This document shows, piece by piece, positions 19,396 to 29,021 of a stretch of 56,415 nucleotides of DNA (positions within the stretch are counted from its first letter, which is position 1; each line of letters begins with the position of its first letter). Position numbers and translations under genes: made by a program. The notes beneath the pieces are model-generated. The model saw only the letters and a program-made list of their open reading frames with translations. It was not told where the DNA came from and made no database searches. The stretch is from Olivibacter sp. XZL3 (lineage in GTDB: Bacteria > Bacteroidota > Bacteroidia > Sphingobacteriales > Sphingobacteriaceae). The DNA lies in the NCBI RefSeq assembly GCF_004368405.1, contig NZ_SBJH01000070.1, positions 3,616 to 60,030 of the forward strand. Reading direction: 5' to 3'.

Positions 19396-21378
19396 ATGAT
19401 CAAGCAGGAAACAATCGGAAAAATTTTGGATGCCGCTCGGATAGAGGAGGTGGTGGGCGACTTTGTGGATCTAAAGAAAAGAGGAACGAGCTTGATCGGT
19501 GTTTGTCCTTTTCATAACGAAAAAACGCCTTCTTTTCACGTATCCGTGAGTAAAGGCATTTATAAATGTTTCGGCTGTGGCGCAGGCGGCGATTCGGTGC
19601 GCTTTGTGATGGATCTCGAAAAATATTCGTATCCGGAAGCCCTGCGCTACCTCGCACAGAAATACAATATAGAGGTTGAAGAGGTGGAGCTTTCGGCCGA
19701 GCAGGCGGCTGTAAGCGATAAGCGCGAAAGTCTGTTGATTGTTACTAACTGGGCTGCTAAATTCTTCCGCGAGCACATATGGGAGACGGAAGGAGGCCAA
19801 GCTATTGGCTTAAGTTATTTTCGTGAGCGTGGATATCGGGATGACATCATTAAAAAATTTGAGCTAGGATATTCGCCAGAAGCTTGGACAGCCGTATATG
19901 ATGAGGCCGTTAAAGCGGGGTTCAGCGAGGATTTCTTGGAAGAGACTGGCCTAATCGTCCGTAGAGACGATGGAAAGCGTTACGACCGTTTCCGTGGACG
20001 GGTCATGTTTCCTATACATAACCTAACCGGGCGGGTCCTCGGTTTTGGTGGTCGAACGCTCAAGACCGACAAAAAGGTTCCTAAATATGTAAACTCGCCG
20101 GAAAGCCTAATCTACCATAAGTCGGACGTCCTCTATGGATTATACTTTGCAAAGAAAGCAATTGCCGACCAAAATAACTGTTATTTGGTAGAAGGTTATG
20201 CCGATGTAATCTCCATGCACCAAGCCGGTGTAGAAAATGTAGTAGCCTCTTCGGGCACTTCCCTTACAACCGGGCAGATCCGGCTCATTTCGAGATTTAC
20301 CAAAAATGTCACCATCTTATACGACGGGGATGCGGCGGGCATCAAGGCCTCTTTGCGCGGAATGGACATGCTGCTGGAGGAAGGCATGAACGTAAAGGTA
20401 CTCCTCTTTCCCGATGGGGACGACCCCGACTCTTTCGCTATGAAGCATGGGGCTGTCCGATTTAAGGAATACATTGCCGAAAACAGTAAAGATTTTATCT
20501 TTTACAAGACGGATATACTACTTAAAGAGGCTGGAACCGATCCGGTGAAGCGGGCGGGCGTGATCCATGATGTGGTAGACAGTATTGCGCTGATTCCAGA
20601 CGACATCAAAGCGTCGGTGTTTATACGCGAATGCAGTCGCTTGTTGGATATTGAAGAACGATTATTGATCGCCGAGCTGAATAAGCAGAAATTGCAGGCG
20701 ATCAAGAAAAGTCAAAAAGCTTCTGAAGGCCCCGCCGCGTTTCAAGCGAACACTCCCTTTGGGGTAGATGAACCGCCACCTGATCTGTTTATGGATCCCA
20801 GGGATATGGGGGATGTGTCTACTGACAAGGACTCACCGCCGGCCATTGCTCAGTCGATTGTCTTACAAGAACGTGAAATTATTCGGCTATTGATTAATTA
20901 CGGGCAAATGCCTGCTAAATGGGAGCAAGATTATCCCATCGCTTTCGTCCTGTTTGCAGGCTTACAGGACGTTGAGTTTGCCGACCCTTTATGTCAAAAG
21001 ATTATTTCGATCTACTTAGCATTTATTGAACGCGAAGAGTTGCCTGATGAACGCTTTTTTATTACCCATGCCGACCGGGAGATTGCAGACTTAGCCATTT
21101 CGATGCTCTCTTCACCTTATAGCCTTAGTCCGAATTGGAACGACGAGAAACGGAAAATTTATGTAGCCCAAGAAACGGATAATCTAAAAAACGCCGTGTT
21201 AGGGGTACTCTATAGAATCAAGAAACGGAAGGTGGAGCAGAGTATGCAGGAAATCAGAGAAGCCTTAAAGGTCGAATCTGATGAAGCGAATTCAGAAATT
21301 TTAATGGATAAGTATCAAAAGTTAAAAATGATGGAAAAAGAGTTGACAGGCTATTTAGGGACGGTCATCGTTAAATAG
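19396..21378 (+). CDS. dnaG: DNA primase
   Basis: Makes RNA primers for DNA replication at the fork. The 660-residue protein opens with the CHC2-type zinc finger (C37-P-F-H40 ... C58-F-G-C61-G). The primase core and the TOPRIM domain follow (about 264 onward: LVEGYADVISMHQAGVENVV, then ILYDGDAAGIKAS with the metal-binding D-x-D-like acids). The C-terminus is the helicase-binding part. The C-terminus lies 8 bases before a YraN gene. Confidence 0.97.
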   Translation: MIKQETIGKILDAARIEEVVGDFVDLKKRGTSLIGVCPFHNEKTPSFHVSVSKGIYKCFGCGAGGDSVRFVMDLEKYSYPEALRYLAQKYNIEVEEVELSAEQAAVSDKRESLLIVTNWAAKFFREHIWETEGGQAIGLSYFRERGYRDDIIKKFELGYSPEAWTAVYDEAVKAGFSEDFLEETGLIVRRDDGKRYDRFRGRVMFPIHNLTGRVLGFGGRTLKTDKKVPKYVNSPESLIYHKSDVLYGLYFAKKAIADQNNCYLVEGYADVISMHQAGVENVVASSGTSLTTGQIRLISRFTKNVTILYDGDAAGIKASLRGMDMLLEEGMNVKVLLFPDGDDPDSFAMKHGAVRFKEYIAENSKDFIFYKTDILLKEAGTDPVKRAGVIHDVVDSIALIPDDIKASVFIRECSRLLDIEERLLIAELNKQKLQAIKKSQKASEGPAAFQANTPFGVDEPPPDLFMDPRDMGDVSTDKDSPPAIAQSIVLQEREIIRLLINYGQMPAKWEQDYPIAFVLFAGLQDVEFADPLCQKIISIYLAFIEREELPDERFFITHADREIADLAISMLSSPYSLSPNWNDEKRKIYVAQETDNLKNAVLGVLYRIKKRKVEQSMQEIREALKVESDEANSEILMDKYQKLKMMEKELTGYLGTVIVK

Positions 21379-21386
21379 AGCAACGG

Positions 21387-21755
21387 ATGGCGACGCATAA
21401 ATTCATCGGTACGCAGGGAGAGCAGCAAGCTTTGCAATATTTGTTAAAGCAGCGCTATCAACTGGTCAAGAAGAATTGGCGGTACAAGCACCTGGAGGTC
21501 GATCTGATTATGAAAGATGGCGCCCAGTTGGTTTTTGTCGAAGTAAAAACGCGCTCGAGTGGGAGTTTTGGTTTGCCTTATGAAGCTGTTAACTGGCAGA
21601 AGCAACGCAAATTGTCACAGGCAGCCACGATTTATATCCGACAGCATCAGTATGAGGGAGAAATCCGTTTTGATGTGGTTTCTATTTTTGCGAATAAAGA
21701 TCAAAGCTATGATATCAGACACATTAAAGATGCCTTTTGGCCGAGGTATTCTTAG
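21387..21755 (+). CDS. YraN/UPF0102 endonuclease-fold protein
   Basis: 122 residues, close to the usual size of the family. It shows the UPF0102 pattern: GTQGEQQALQYLLKQRYQLV, then NWRYKHLEVDLIMKDGAQLV and FVEVKTRSS, which are the D...E-x-K acids and lysine of a restriction-endonuclease-like (PD-(D/E)XK) fold. Family members are thought to act on Holliday-junction-like DNA in some bacteria; the exact role is unsettled. It follows dnaG by 8 bases, so they probably share a transcript. Confidence 0.9.
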   Translation: MATHKFIGTQGEQQALQYLLKQRYQLVKKNWRYKHLEVDLIMKDGAQLVFVEVKTRSSGSFGLPYEAVNWQKQRKLSQAATIYIRQHQYEGEIRFDVVSIFANKDQSYDIRHIKDAFWPRYS

Positions 21756-21756
21756 T

Positions 21757-21822
21757 TAAACGTTATAAGTTATAAGTGCTAAGTTAGAACCTAAAACCTA
21801 AAACGTACCACTTATAACTTGC
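21757..21822. repeat. Degenerate short-word spacer
   Basis: Words such as GTTATAAGTTATAAGTGCTA, AACCTAAAACCTAAAACG and ACTTATAACTTGCC fill the gap after the YraN gene. GTTATAAGT and ACTTATAAC are reverse complements, so the tract could fold into a hairpin. Confidence 0.5.
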
Positions 21823-21890
21823 CATTTTTCTCTAAGTTTGTATCATAAGAATAAATTATGTCGTATACACTACATCTTCTATATTTGTGT

Positions 21891-22949
21891 ATGAACAAAA
21901 TTTTGCTTCTGGCATTGGCTGCCCTATGCAGTGTGGCCGCTTGTAACCGAGACAAGTCGAACGATTCATCCAGTAGATCACTGAGCTTTAGTACCGTTGA
22001 ACCCGGCTCGTTAATCAATAGAGGAGATAGCGTTTCTTTGCAACTGAGTTTGCCCCATGGCGTATCTTTTGATTCAGTGGTCTACCTGCTAAATGATAAG
22101 CCTTATATAACGGTGAAAGACAGTGCAGATGTTTGGTTGAAGACGGATAGCCTAGGTATGGGGAGTCAACTTATTACAGCGAATGTCTTTCGGGACGGGC
22201 AGTCGGAGAGCGCAAGCACGAATATCGTTGTCGTTGCAGCTAAGATGCCGGAACAATATAGTTTTAGTGTGGTGAATACCTTTCCGCATGATGCCAAGGC
22301 CTATACGCAGGGTTTAGAATACCACGATGGATTTCTGTATGAAAGTACCGGACAGCGTGGTAAATCAACCTTAAGAAAGGTGGAACTGAAAACAGGTAAG
22401 GTAGTCCAAAAGATCGACCTTCCCGCCAAGTATTTCGGGGAAGGGATGACCTTCGTAGGCGATAAAATCATCCAGTTAACCTGGGAAGAAGGGGTCGGCC
22501 TTGTATATGACAGAAACTCTTTTGAAAAAGTTGGCGAATTTCCTTACCAAGCCAGCAAAGAGGGGTGGGGCCTGTGTTTTGATGGTGAGCGCCTTATTAA
22601 ATCGGATGGAACTAACCGCCTCTATTTCTTAAATAAAGATACCTACAGGGAGGAAGGCTTCATCGAGGTATACAATAGCAAAGGACCGGTTGATAAGCTG
22701 AACGAACTGGAATATGTGGATGGAAAGATCTATGCCAATGTCTATTATTCTGATGTAATTGTTGTAATCGACCCGCATTCCGGTCAAGTGGAAGCCGAAA
22801 TCAATCTTATCGGATTATTGCCGCAGAAAGATGTAACCGAAGACACTAATGTACTCAACGGTATTGCTTATGATCGGCAGGGCAAACGCCTCTACGTGAC
22901 GGGAAAAAACTGGGATAAGCTGTTTGAGATTAAACTTTTGGGGCGATGA
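21891..22949 (+). CDS. Glutaminyl-peptide cyclotransferase lipoprotein
   Basis: This enzyme family turns N-terminal glutamine of peptides into pyroglutamate. The 352-residue product begins with a lipoprotein signal (MNKILLLALAALCSVAAC, lipid cysteine at 18). An Ig-like part of about 100 residues follows, then a five-bladed propeller of the plant/bacterial glutamine cyclotransferase type: FPHDAKAYTQGLEYHDGFLY, STGQRGKSTLRKVELKTGKV, YFGEGMTFVGDKIIQLTWEE, and KLNELEYVDGKIYANVYYSD. I choose the ATG at 21891; an upstream ATG at 21858 would put 11 extra residues in front of the signal. TAAGTTTG at 21833-21840 is a good -7 box. Confidence 0.88.
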   Translation: MNKILLLALAALCSVAACNRDKSNDSSSRSLSFSTVEPGSLINRGDSVSLQLSLPHGVSFDSVVYLLNDKPYITVKDSADVWLKTDSLGMGSQLITANVFRDGQSESASTNIVVVAAKMPEQYSFSVVNTFPHDAKAYTQGLEYHDGFLYESTGQRGKSTLRKVELKTGKVVQKIDLPAKYFGEGMTFVGDKIIQLTWEEGVGLVYDRNSFEKVGEFPYQASKEGWGLCFDGERLIKSDGTNRLYFLNKDTYREEGFIEVYNSKGPVDKLNELEYVDGKIYANVYYSDVIVVIDPHSGQVEAEINLIGLLPQKDVTEDTNVLNGIAYDRQGKRLYVTGKNWDKLFEIKLLGR

Positions 22950-22960
22950 GTGATGTCTAT

Positions 22961-23001
22961 AAAATAAAGAGGCCAATAGCATTATATTGACCCCTTATTT
23001 T
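22961..23001. terminator. Bidirectional terminator between glutaminyl cyclase and susD of locus A
   Basis: Arms AAAATAAAGAGGCCAATA (22961-22978) and TATTGACCCCTTATTTT (22985-23001) pair with a few mismatches. They place an A/T-rich run on each outer side. It stands between two convergent genes, so it can end transcripts from both directions. Confidence 0.75.
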
Positions 23002-23026
23002 AATAGATGATTTTGGATTAAAATAA

Positions 23027-24544
23027 CTACTCTGTCCGTTTATCCCACCAAACGCGGGATAAAAAGGTGTCTCCATTGCTCATCCGATTCACTGCATTAT
23101 TATAATTGGTTCCATTTAACTGTGCTTCTTGCGTTGAGTATATAGCTCTTCTAGGAATTTGTCCATTAGTAGAACCCGGATTATTACCGGGAACTAATAG
23201 CGGATATCCGGTTCGGCGCCATTCGGCAAATGCTTCATAATTCCTCCCAAATAGGTGAATCCATTTTTGGGTCTGTATCTTCTCTAATTTCTGTTCATCT
23301 GTTAAACCTTCCAGACTTAGCGCTGTTGCCACATAGGTTCCCGGTAAAGAGCTGATATTATACGGTGGCAGGGCAAAAGCGGCTCTTACCCCCTCTAAGA
23401 AGAATGTTTCGGTATCGGCTGAAGTCGCACCCCAACCTAAGAGTGCTGCTTCTGCCTTGAAAAAGGACACCTCCGAGTACGTTAGCGCGTAACAGGGGAT
23501 CGGCGCAAATGTCTGACTGAACCAGGTGCTTAAAGAAGCTGTTGAATAATTAGCGCGGATAATTTGTGCTAGCTCATTATCGGTTAATGCCACACCGAGT
23601 CCGGCATAATCCGGTTGACCAGCCGCCACACTATTGACAGTAGGTTGGACTAGCAGGGGCAATCTAGGATCATCATCTGCTTTCAGTTGATCAATCAATG
23701 TATTTGCTAAATAACGAAGATCGGAGCTGCCCCTAACATATTGACTTAACATGGGATTAAAGTTTTCGGCCTGCGCATTATTATAGGTGGGTACCGCGGC
23801 ATTATCATTGTTGCTGGCCAGTAAGCCAATAGAGCTGTTCATGGCAGACTCAACGGTTTGCTGTGCCAGCTGCGGATTGGCAAAACGGATGCGCATACCC
23901 AGTTTTAATTTAAGGGAATTAGCAAATTTTGCCCACTTGGCAACATCTCCCCCATAAAAAAAATCGGCGCTGCCATAGGTGTTATCTCCAGCATCCAGTC
24001 GAGCAATAGACTCATCCAGCCATGAAATGAGCGTGGTGTAAATTTGTTCCTGCGAATCAAAAGCGGGGGTTACCACAATGGATGTTGGATCGTTGGTGAC
24101 TTCCGAGAACGGGACATCGCCAAATAGATCCGTGAGGCGTTGCCAGATGACTACCTCGTATATCTTGGCGATGGCTAGCTTGGATTTTCCGGTAGGTGAA
24201 TCTTCCTGTCCCTGTAACTCTTGTGCAATCTGTCTTAGATTACGGATAAGAGCATAGTGTTGTTCCCAAATATTATCTTCGGCAGATTCGATATAACGCG
24301 AAACAGGCACTACCGGTCCGCCGGCCCAATGTTGCACCCAGGAACCAAACTTATTGTTTGGAAGTTCTCCACCTTCTGCAAAGGTGCCATCTTTTATGAC
24401 ACCAGAAAGTAACAGACCCGGGTCAATAGTGACTACCGAGGTTGGTGGAGTGTTTAATTGTTCGAAATCTTTGGTGCAGTTGCTGAGTAGGAGCATGGAA
24501 AGGACACCACTTATCATTCTTATTTTAATGCTTATAGTATTCAT
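23027..24544 (-). CDS. SusD-like outer-membrane lipoprotein, locus A
   Basis: SusD-type proteins cap the SusC channel on the cell surface and bind the nutrient. The 505-residue protein has a lipoprotein signal ending SMLLLSNC, then the SusD-like_2 style sequence (FEQLNTPPTSV, NKFGSWVQHWAGG, WQRLTDLFGDVPFSEVTNDP). The end contains TQKWIHLFGRNYEAFAEWRR, typical of this family. The start at 24542-24544 (MNTISIKIRM) is better than a longer upstream start. It lies 10 bases after susC, so they are co-transcribed. No degradative enzyme is attached to this pair. Confidence 0.9.
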   Translation of the reverse strand: MNTISIKIRMISGVLSMLLLSNCTKDFEQLNTPPTSVVTIDPGLLLSGVIKDGTFAEGGELPNNKFGSWVQHWAGGPVVPVSRYIESAEDNIWEQHYALIRNLRQIAQELQGQEDSPTGKSKLAIAKIYEVVIWQRLTDLFGDVPFSEVTNDPTSIVVTPAFDSQEQIYTTLISWLDESIARLDAGDNTYGSADFFYGGDVAKWAKFANSLKLKLGMRIRFANPQLAQQTVESAMNSSIGLLASNNDNAAVPTYNNAQAENFNPMLSQYVRGSSDLRYLANTLIDQLKADDDPRLPLLVQPTVNSVAAGQPDYAGLGVALTDNELAQIIRANYSTASLSTWFSQTFAPIPCYALTYSEVSFFKAEAALLGWGATSADTETFFLEGVRAAFALPPYNISSLPGTYVATALSLEGLTDEQKLEKIQTQKWIHLFGRNYEAFAEWRRTGYPLLVPGNNPGSTNGQIPRRAIYSTQEAQLNGTNYNNAVNRMSNGDTFLSRVWWDKRTE

Positions 24545-24554
24545 GACGTAAATT

Positions 24555-27500
24555 TTAAAGACCAATAGACAAATTAAAACCAATGTTACGCATCATCGGT
24601 AAGGAGGTTGATTCGATACCGATCGATGAGTTAGACGTGTTAAAGGAAGCCGATTCGGGCGAAAAGCCATCTGTTTTTCGCTGGAAATAAAATAAATTAC
24701 GTCCGTAAAGGCCTATCCTTGCGCTTCGGATGGCTCTGACAGGGAGCCATTTGGCAGGAAGCACATAGCTCATACTAAGTTCGCGCATGGCAATATAGCT
24801 GGCGTCATTCAGCATCTCTTCTGATACCATGACCTCCTTGTCGCTCGCCACCATATTCCAATAATCTTGCGCATTTATCTGTATATTGTTTTCCTGGCCT
24901 GTTCCAATCCAGTTACCTTCGCTGTTGCGCGACGCCAAAACGCCTGATGCCACATAAGTGCCGTCTCTGCCAGGCACCGTTTTATTGGTAATACCATAGA
25001 TAATCTGTTCCCGGTTACTTTGTGAGAAAATGAACCCACCTTGGCGGATGTCTACCAGTGCGTTTAAGGTAACACCTTTATAGCGAAATGAGTTGAAAAA
25101 GCCACCTAACCATTTTGGTTGTGCATTGCCAAGATCTGTCTGCACTCTACTGCTGCTGCGCAAAGGCAGGCCAGTATCGGGGTCAATTAAACGGTTGCCC
25201 TGCTGATCCTTGATCCAGGCGAATTGGGTGCCGATAAGCTGACCAAAAGGTTTGCCTGTTTCTGCTACCACATTGATGCCTCTATCGGAACCTAAAAGGA
25301 AGGTTTCTACACCCGGTGCAAGCGACTCCACTTTGTTGACGTTCTTATTGAAGTTAAAAGACGATTCCCAGGTGAATCCACCGGCTGTTTTGAGGGGGGT
25401 GCCATTGATTACAAATTCAATGCCCTTATTGCTGATTTCTCCTGCATTGATGCGGTTCACCGCATATAAACTAGATGGCGCAATGGGAATGTCCAAGATC
25501 TGATTTTTGGTGGCTGCACGATAAAAGGTAAACGAAAGACCCAAACGGTTTTGAAGTACCTGTATATCTGCTCCCGTCTCCACCGAAGTGGTCAGCTCGT
25601 TCTTTAAATTCGGATCGGGGATAATCTCCGTAAAGGAGGCAAGGGGTATCCCTCCGTGGGAAAATTGATTTAAGCTGTAGGTACCTGTAAGCTGATAGGG
25701 ATTGCCTGAGTTCCCTGCTTGCGCCCATGACGCTCTCACTTTTAGATAAGATAAGAAATCGTTCTGCAGGTTGAATGCTTCCGAGAGCACCAAACTTCCA
25801 CTAACAGAGGGGTAAAAGAAAGAGTTGTTGTTTTTTGAAAGGGTAGACGACCAGTCGTTACGTGCAGAAAAATCAACGAATAGATAATCTTTATAGCTCA
25901 CTTGGCCGGATGCGTACACTGAGTTGATTTCGGATTCGATCAGATCAAATAAATAACTATTGGTAAGGGTGTTATTGATAACATAAAGATCGGGTACGAT
26001 AAACGAAGTACCTACATTCCCTGTTTGGCGGAGGTAGCGGTTGAGGTGACTGGCACCAGCGTTTATGCCCACTTTAATGTCGTCTGTTACGGCAAAGTTG
26101 GAGCTGAGAAGCGCGTCATAGTTGTTCTCGCGAACGCGAATCACTTCCTCTCGGAGGTCGCCGCGGAAATTGAGACTTTGATAGGTGCCCGTGGGGCGAT
26201 AGCGAAAACGCTGATCGGTGTAGAAATCCGTACCACCCGTGGCAGTTAATTTTAACCAAGGAGCAAAATCATAAGATAGGCGGAGCAATCCGATCAATCG
26301 GTCCCGGCGATCGCTGTTGTGATTCTCATGAATAGTCCAATAAGGATTGGCCGTAGAACTATTTGTTGCATAGGTTTTTTCCAGGCCTTCATACACATTC
26401 GCATAACCCAGTTGGCGGGAAATATCGGCTGCAGTCCATTTGTATTGGGATACGATATCCATAGGCATGCTCCGCGGTTGGCTGATTAATAAATAAGCAG
26501 GATTCTCCGGTGCATCGGAAAGTGTAGGACGATTGTTTGCTTTTTGCAGGATGTAATTAGCCTTTACATCGATGTTAAACTTGTCGGTTATCTTTGCCTG
26601 CGTCCGCAGATTAAAATTATTGCGGTCAAGCGTATTCGTCGGCACATAACCATCAACAGACGTGTTGGCATAAGAGAAACGGTAATTGATGCGGTCGTTT
26701 CCGCCATCAACGCTGATATTATTTACAAATTGCTTTTCCGTTTGGAAAAAGGCGCCATAAGTGTCGGGCTGGGGATTCAGGTTCAGGATATTTCCCCATT
26801 GATCTTCATATTGCTGTCCGTCCATATGAGCACCCCAACTGGCACGGGTGAGGCGATCTCTTCCGGCGCTCATTTTGGGCATACCTTGTAGTCCCTGACT
26901 GATAGCGTCACTCATGGAAACAATGTTACCGTCCGTCGTGCGGAAATGGGTAAAATCCCCATTTAAACCCTGCCCATATTCATTCTGGAAATCAGGCAGT
27001 ACCAAGGCAGATCCTAATGAATAATCGGTATTATAACGGATATTCAATCCTTGTCCGCTTTTTCCCGTTTTAGTAGTGATCAAAATAACCCCATTGCTGC
27101 CCCGTTGGCCGTAGAGCGCTGCGGCGTTCGGTCCTTTCAATACCGACATCGTTTCGATGTCATCCGGATTAATATTGGAGATACCATCACCATAGTCCGT
27201 TCCCCCAGTGCTTCCGGCCGGACCGATATTCTGATTGTCAATAGGAACACCATCTACAACGTAAAGTGGCTGACTGTTGCCAATAAGGGAATTATTTCCC
27301 CGGATAACCACTTTCGAAGATCCACCGGTGCCCGATGCCGATCGGCTGACACTTACACCCGCCACTTTTCCCGACAGGGCATTGGCTACGTTGGCCTCTT
27401 GCCCCTGTGTCAAGTCGCTTCCCTTTAGCTCGGCAACGGTATATCCCAAGGCTTTTCGCTCGCGTTTTATGCCAAGGGCTGTTACTACCACCTCGTCCAG

Positions 27501-27887
27501 CAAGGCGGCATCCTCCTCTAAGGTAACCGTAAGCGAGAGCTTGTCATTTGCGGCGATGGTATAGTTGGCTAATATTTTCGGCTTAAAGCCAACATAAGTG
27601 ACGGTAAATGCATAGCCTTCGCCAGCAGCCACGGCGCTAAACGAAAATGTGCCCGTTTCATTGGTGCTGGTTACTTGTTTGAATCCCGTATTTTTGTTCT
27701 CCAGACCGACCGATACACCGGGTAAAGCATTGCCGAGCGTATCCCTGACAACACCCGTTACAGTAGCGCCTGTTTGGGCATAAAGTGGTGCAACATTAGA
27801 GAGTAAAAGCAGCACAAAGATTTGACAGCGGTATTTATGGGCAATGCACGGCCATAAACACCTTTTGAGGTGAGTAAACATTTTCAT
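24555..27887 (-). CDS. SusC/RagA TonB-dependent transporter, locus A (no signalling domain)
   Basis: 1,110 residues: signal sequence (ending PLYAQ), a CarboxypepD_reg-like domain from about residue 42 (VTGVVRDTLGNALPGVSVGL), a short linker with DEVVVTALGIKRERKALGY (TonB contact region), plug domain (SNINPDDIETMSVLKGPNAA and ALYGQRGSNGVILITTK), then a 22-strand barrel. The protein imports large nutrients through the outer membrane with TonB energy. The N-terminus has no STN domain, which SusC proteins controlled by FecR normally have. The same locus nevertheless has a FecR and a sigma factor. Confidence 0.93.
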   Translation of the reverse strand: MKMFTHLKRCLWPCIAHKYRCQIFVLLLLSNVAPLYAQTGATVTGVVRDTLGNALPGVSVGLENKNTGFKQVTSTNETGTFSFSAVAAGEGYAFTVTYVGFKPKILANYTIAANDKLSLTVTLEEDAALLDEVVVTALGIKRERKALGYTVAELKGSDLTQGQEANVANALSGKVAGVSVSRSASGTGGSSKVVIRGNNSLIGNSQPLYVVDGVPIDNQNIGPAGSTGGTDYGDGISNINPDDIETMSVLKGPNAAALYGQRGSNGVILITTKTGKSGQGLNIRYNTDYSLGSALVLPDFQNEYGQGLNGDFTHFRTTDGNIVSMSDAISQGLQGMPKMSAGRDRLTRASWGAHMDGQQYEDQWGNILNLNPQPDTYGAFFQTEKQFVNNISVDGGNDRINYRFSYANTSVDGYVPTNTLDRNNFNLRTQAKITDKFNIDVKANYILQKANNRPTLSDAPENPAYLLISQPRSMPMDIVSQYKWTAADISRQLGYANVYEGLEKTYATNSSTANPYWTIHENHNSDRRDRLIGLLRLSYDFAPWLKLTATGGTDFYTDQRFRYRPTGTYQSLNFRGDLREEVIRVRENNYDALLSSNFAVTDDIKVGINAGASHLNRYLRQTGNVGTSFIVPDLYVINNTLTNSYLFDLIESEINSVYASGQVSYKDYLFVDFSARNDWSSTLSKNNNSFFYPSVSGSLVLSEAFNLQNDFLSYLKVRASWAQAGNSGNPYQLTGTYSLNQFSHGGIPLASFTEIIPDPNLKNELTTSVETGADIQVLQNRLGLSFTFYRAATKNQILDIPIAPSSLYAVNRINAGEISNKGIEFVINGTPLKTAGGFTWESSFNFNKNVNKVESLAPGVETFLLGSDRGINVVAETGKPFGQLIGTQFAWIKDQQGNRLIDPDTGLPLRSSSRVQTDLGNAQPKWLGGFFNSFRYKGVTLNALVDIRQGGFIFSQSNREQIIYGITNKTVPGRDGTYVASGVLASRNSEGNWIGTGQENNIQINAQDYWNMVASDKEVMVSEEMLNDASYIAMRELSMSYVLPAKWLPVRAIRSARIGLYGRNLFYFQRKTDGFSPESASFNTSNSSIGIESTSLPMMRNIGFNLSIGL

Positions 27888-27893
27888 TGATAA

Positions 27894-28946
27894 TTATTTA
27901 ATGGTTGTTAAAATATATTCTTCTTTAAGTTTTGTTATGGTAAAATCGTTCAATACCCCAATATCAGCGAGTATTTTTTGCGCTACATCGGCATCCTTCT
28001 TAAAGAAGCCAGAGTAGTAATGCTTGCTTACGTCCTTTTCCTGATAGCGAATGTGCAGCTGGTAGTTGTTTTCTAAAAAGTGTAATACTTCTTTTAATGC
28101 CAGATTATTGAAGTTCAATGTGCTGTCGGTTTCTTCCAGATTACCCCGGCTGCCAGCTTGCTGCGTCTTATATTGCTTATTGTTCGGTGGGTTTAAGCGC
28201 GCAAGGTGTGTTTCACTATTTACGAACAATTCATCACCGGGTTCGAGGTAATGCGTATGTTTGGTGTCCGCCCCATCCTTTACCATAATTTTTCCATTTA
28301 AGAGGGTAATATGGACTTCCTTTCCACGTTTGGGCGCATGGACGATAAAGGCGGTGCCGAGCGCCGTTGTTGTGATTCCTTGACTGTGTACCACAAAGGG
28401 ACGCTTACTATCTTTCGCTACATGGAAGCTGGCTTTTCCTGTTAGTTCGAAGTCCCGACTGGTTAAATTGCTGAAATCTTCCGCAAAGCGCAATTCGCCA
28501 CCGGGATGCAAGGCGATGATAGATCCGTCCGATGCTTTCAGTTCCATCACTTTATTACCGGCATTGATTTCATGAATGTAGTAGCCAGCGTCTTTCTTGG
28601 TTAAAGTCGGGGCCTCGGAAGCGATAATGGATCCTTCTTTCTGATGATCAAATAAATATAATACACCTGCTAAGAGTAAAAAAGCAATGCACGCCGCCAC
28701 AGCATAATAGAATCGCGTATTATTTTCTTTGAGATCTAATTGGATCAATAATTTTTTGAGAGCCCGCTTTTGTTCTTCATAAGAAGGACCCTGATCGTTT
28801 TCGCGCTCCACAAGTTGTTCCCATTCCTCCACTGGAAATAATTGCTCCAGAACATCCGGATTTGCTTTCAGATAGCGCGTCACTTCCGCGATCTCTTCCT
28901 TCGTACAATCATTTTTTAGAAATTTGCTTAGAAGTGCTGGATCCAT
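27894..28946 (-). CDS. FecR anti-sigma factor, locus A
   Basis: 350 residues: a short cytoplasmic part (to about 78), one membrane helix (81-99, YAVAACIAFLLLAGVLYLF), a periplasmic FecR domain (LHPGGELRFAEDF, then TGKASFHVAKDSKRPFVVHS and TTALGTAFIVHAPKRGKE), and a C-terminal DUF4974-like domain (about 270-350, NLALKEVLHFLENNYQLHI). It holds back the sigma factor encoded upstream, and FecR domains may be switched by a signalling transporter. Its usual partner domain is missing in the adjacent SusC. The gene ends 6 bases before the transporter start. Confidence 0.92.
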   Translation of the reverse strand: MDPALLSKFLKNDCTKEEIAEVTRYLKANPDVLEQLFPVEEWEQLVERENDQGPSYEEQKRALKKLLIQLDLKENNTRFYYAVAACIAFLLLAGVLYLFDHQKEGSIIASEAPTLTKKDAGYYIHEINAGNKVMELKASDGSIIALHPGGELRFAEDFSNLTSRDFELTGKASFHVAKDSKRPFVVHSQGITTTALGTAFIVHAPKRGKEVHITLLNGKIMVKDGADTKHTHYLEPGDELFVNSETHLARLNPPNNKQYKTQQAGSRGNLEETDSTLNFNNLALKEVLHFLENNYQLHIRYQEKDVSKHYYSGFFKKDADVAQKILADIGVLNDFTITKLKEEYILTTIK

Positions 28947-28995
28947 ATATTATAAGTTGATTTTATCCTTCTATGAAGTATACGAATGAAAAAGG

Positions 28996-29009
28996 CACTA
29001 CCCCTAGTG
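28996..29009 (-). promoter_or_regulatory. Palindrome CACTAGGGGTAGTG between sigma and fecR of locus A
   Basis: Arms of 5 bases (CACTA and TAGTG) around GGGG, in the 75-base gap upstream of fecR on the minus strand. It lies at a suitable distance to be a regulatory or ECF promoter element. A guess from position only. Confidence 0.3.
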
Positions 29010-29021
29010 ACAGCGAAAAAA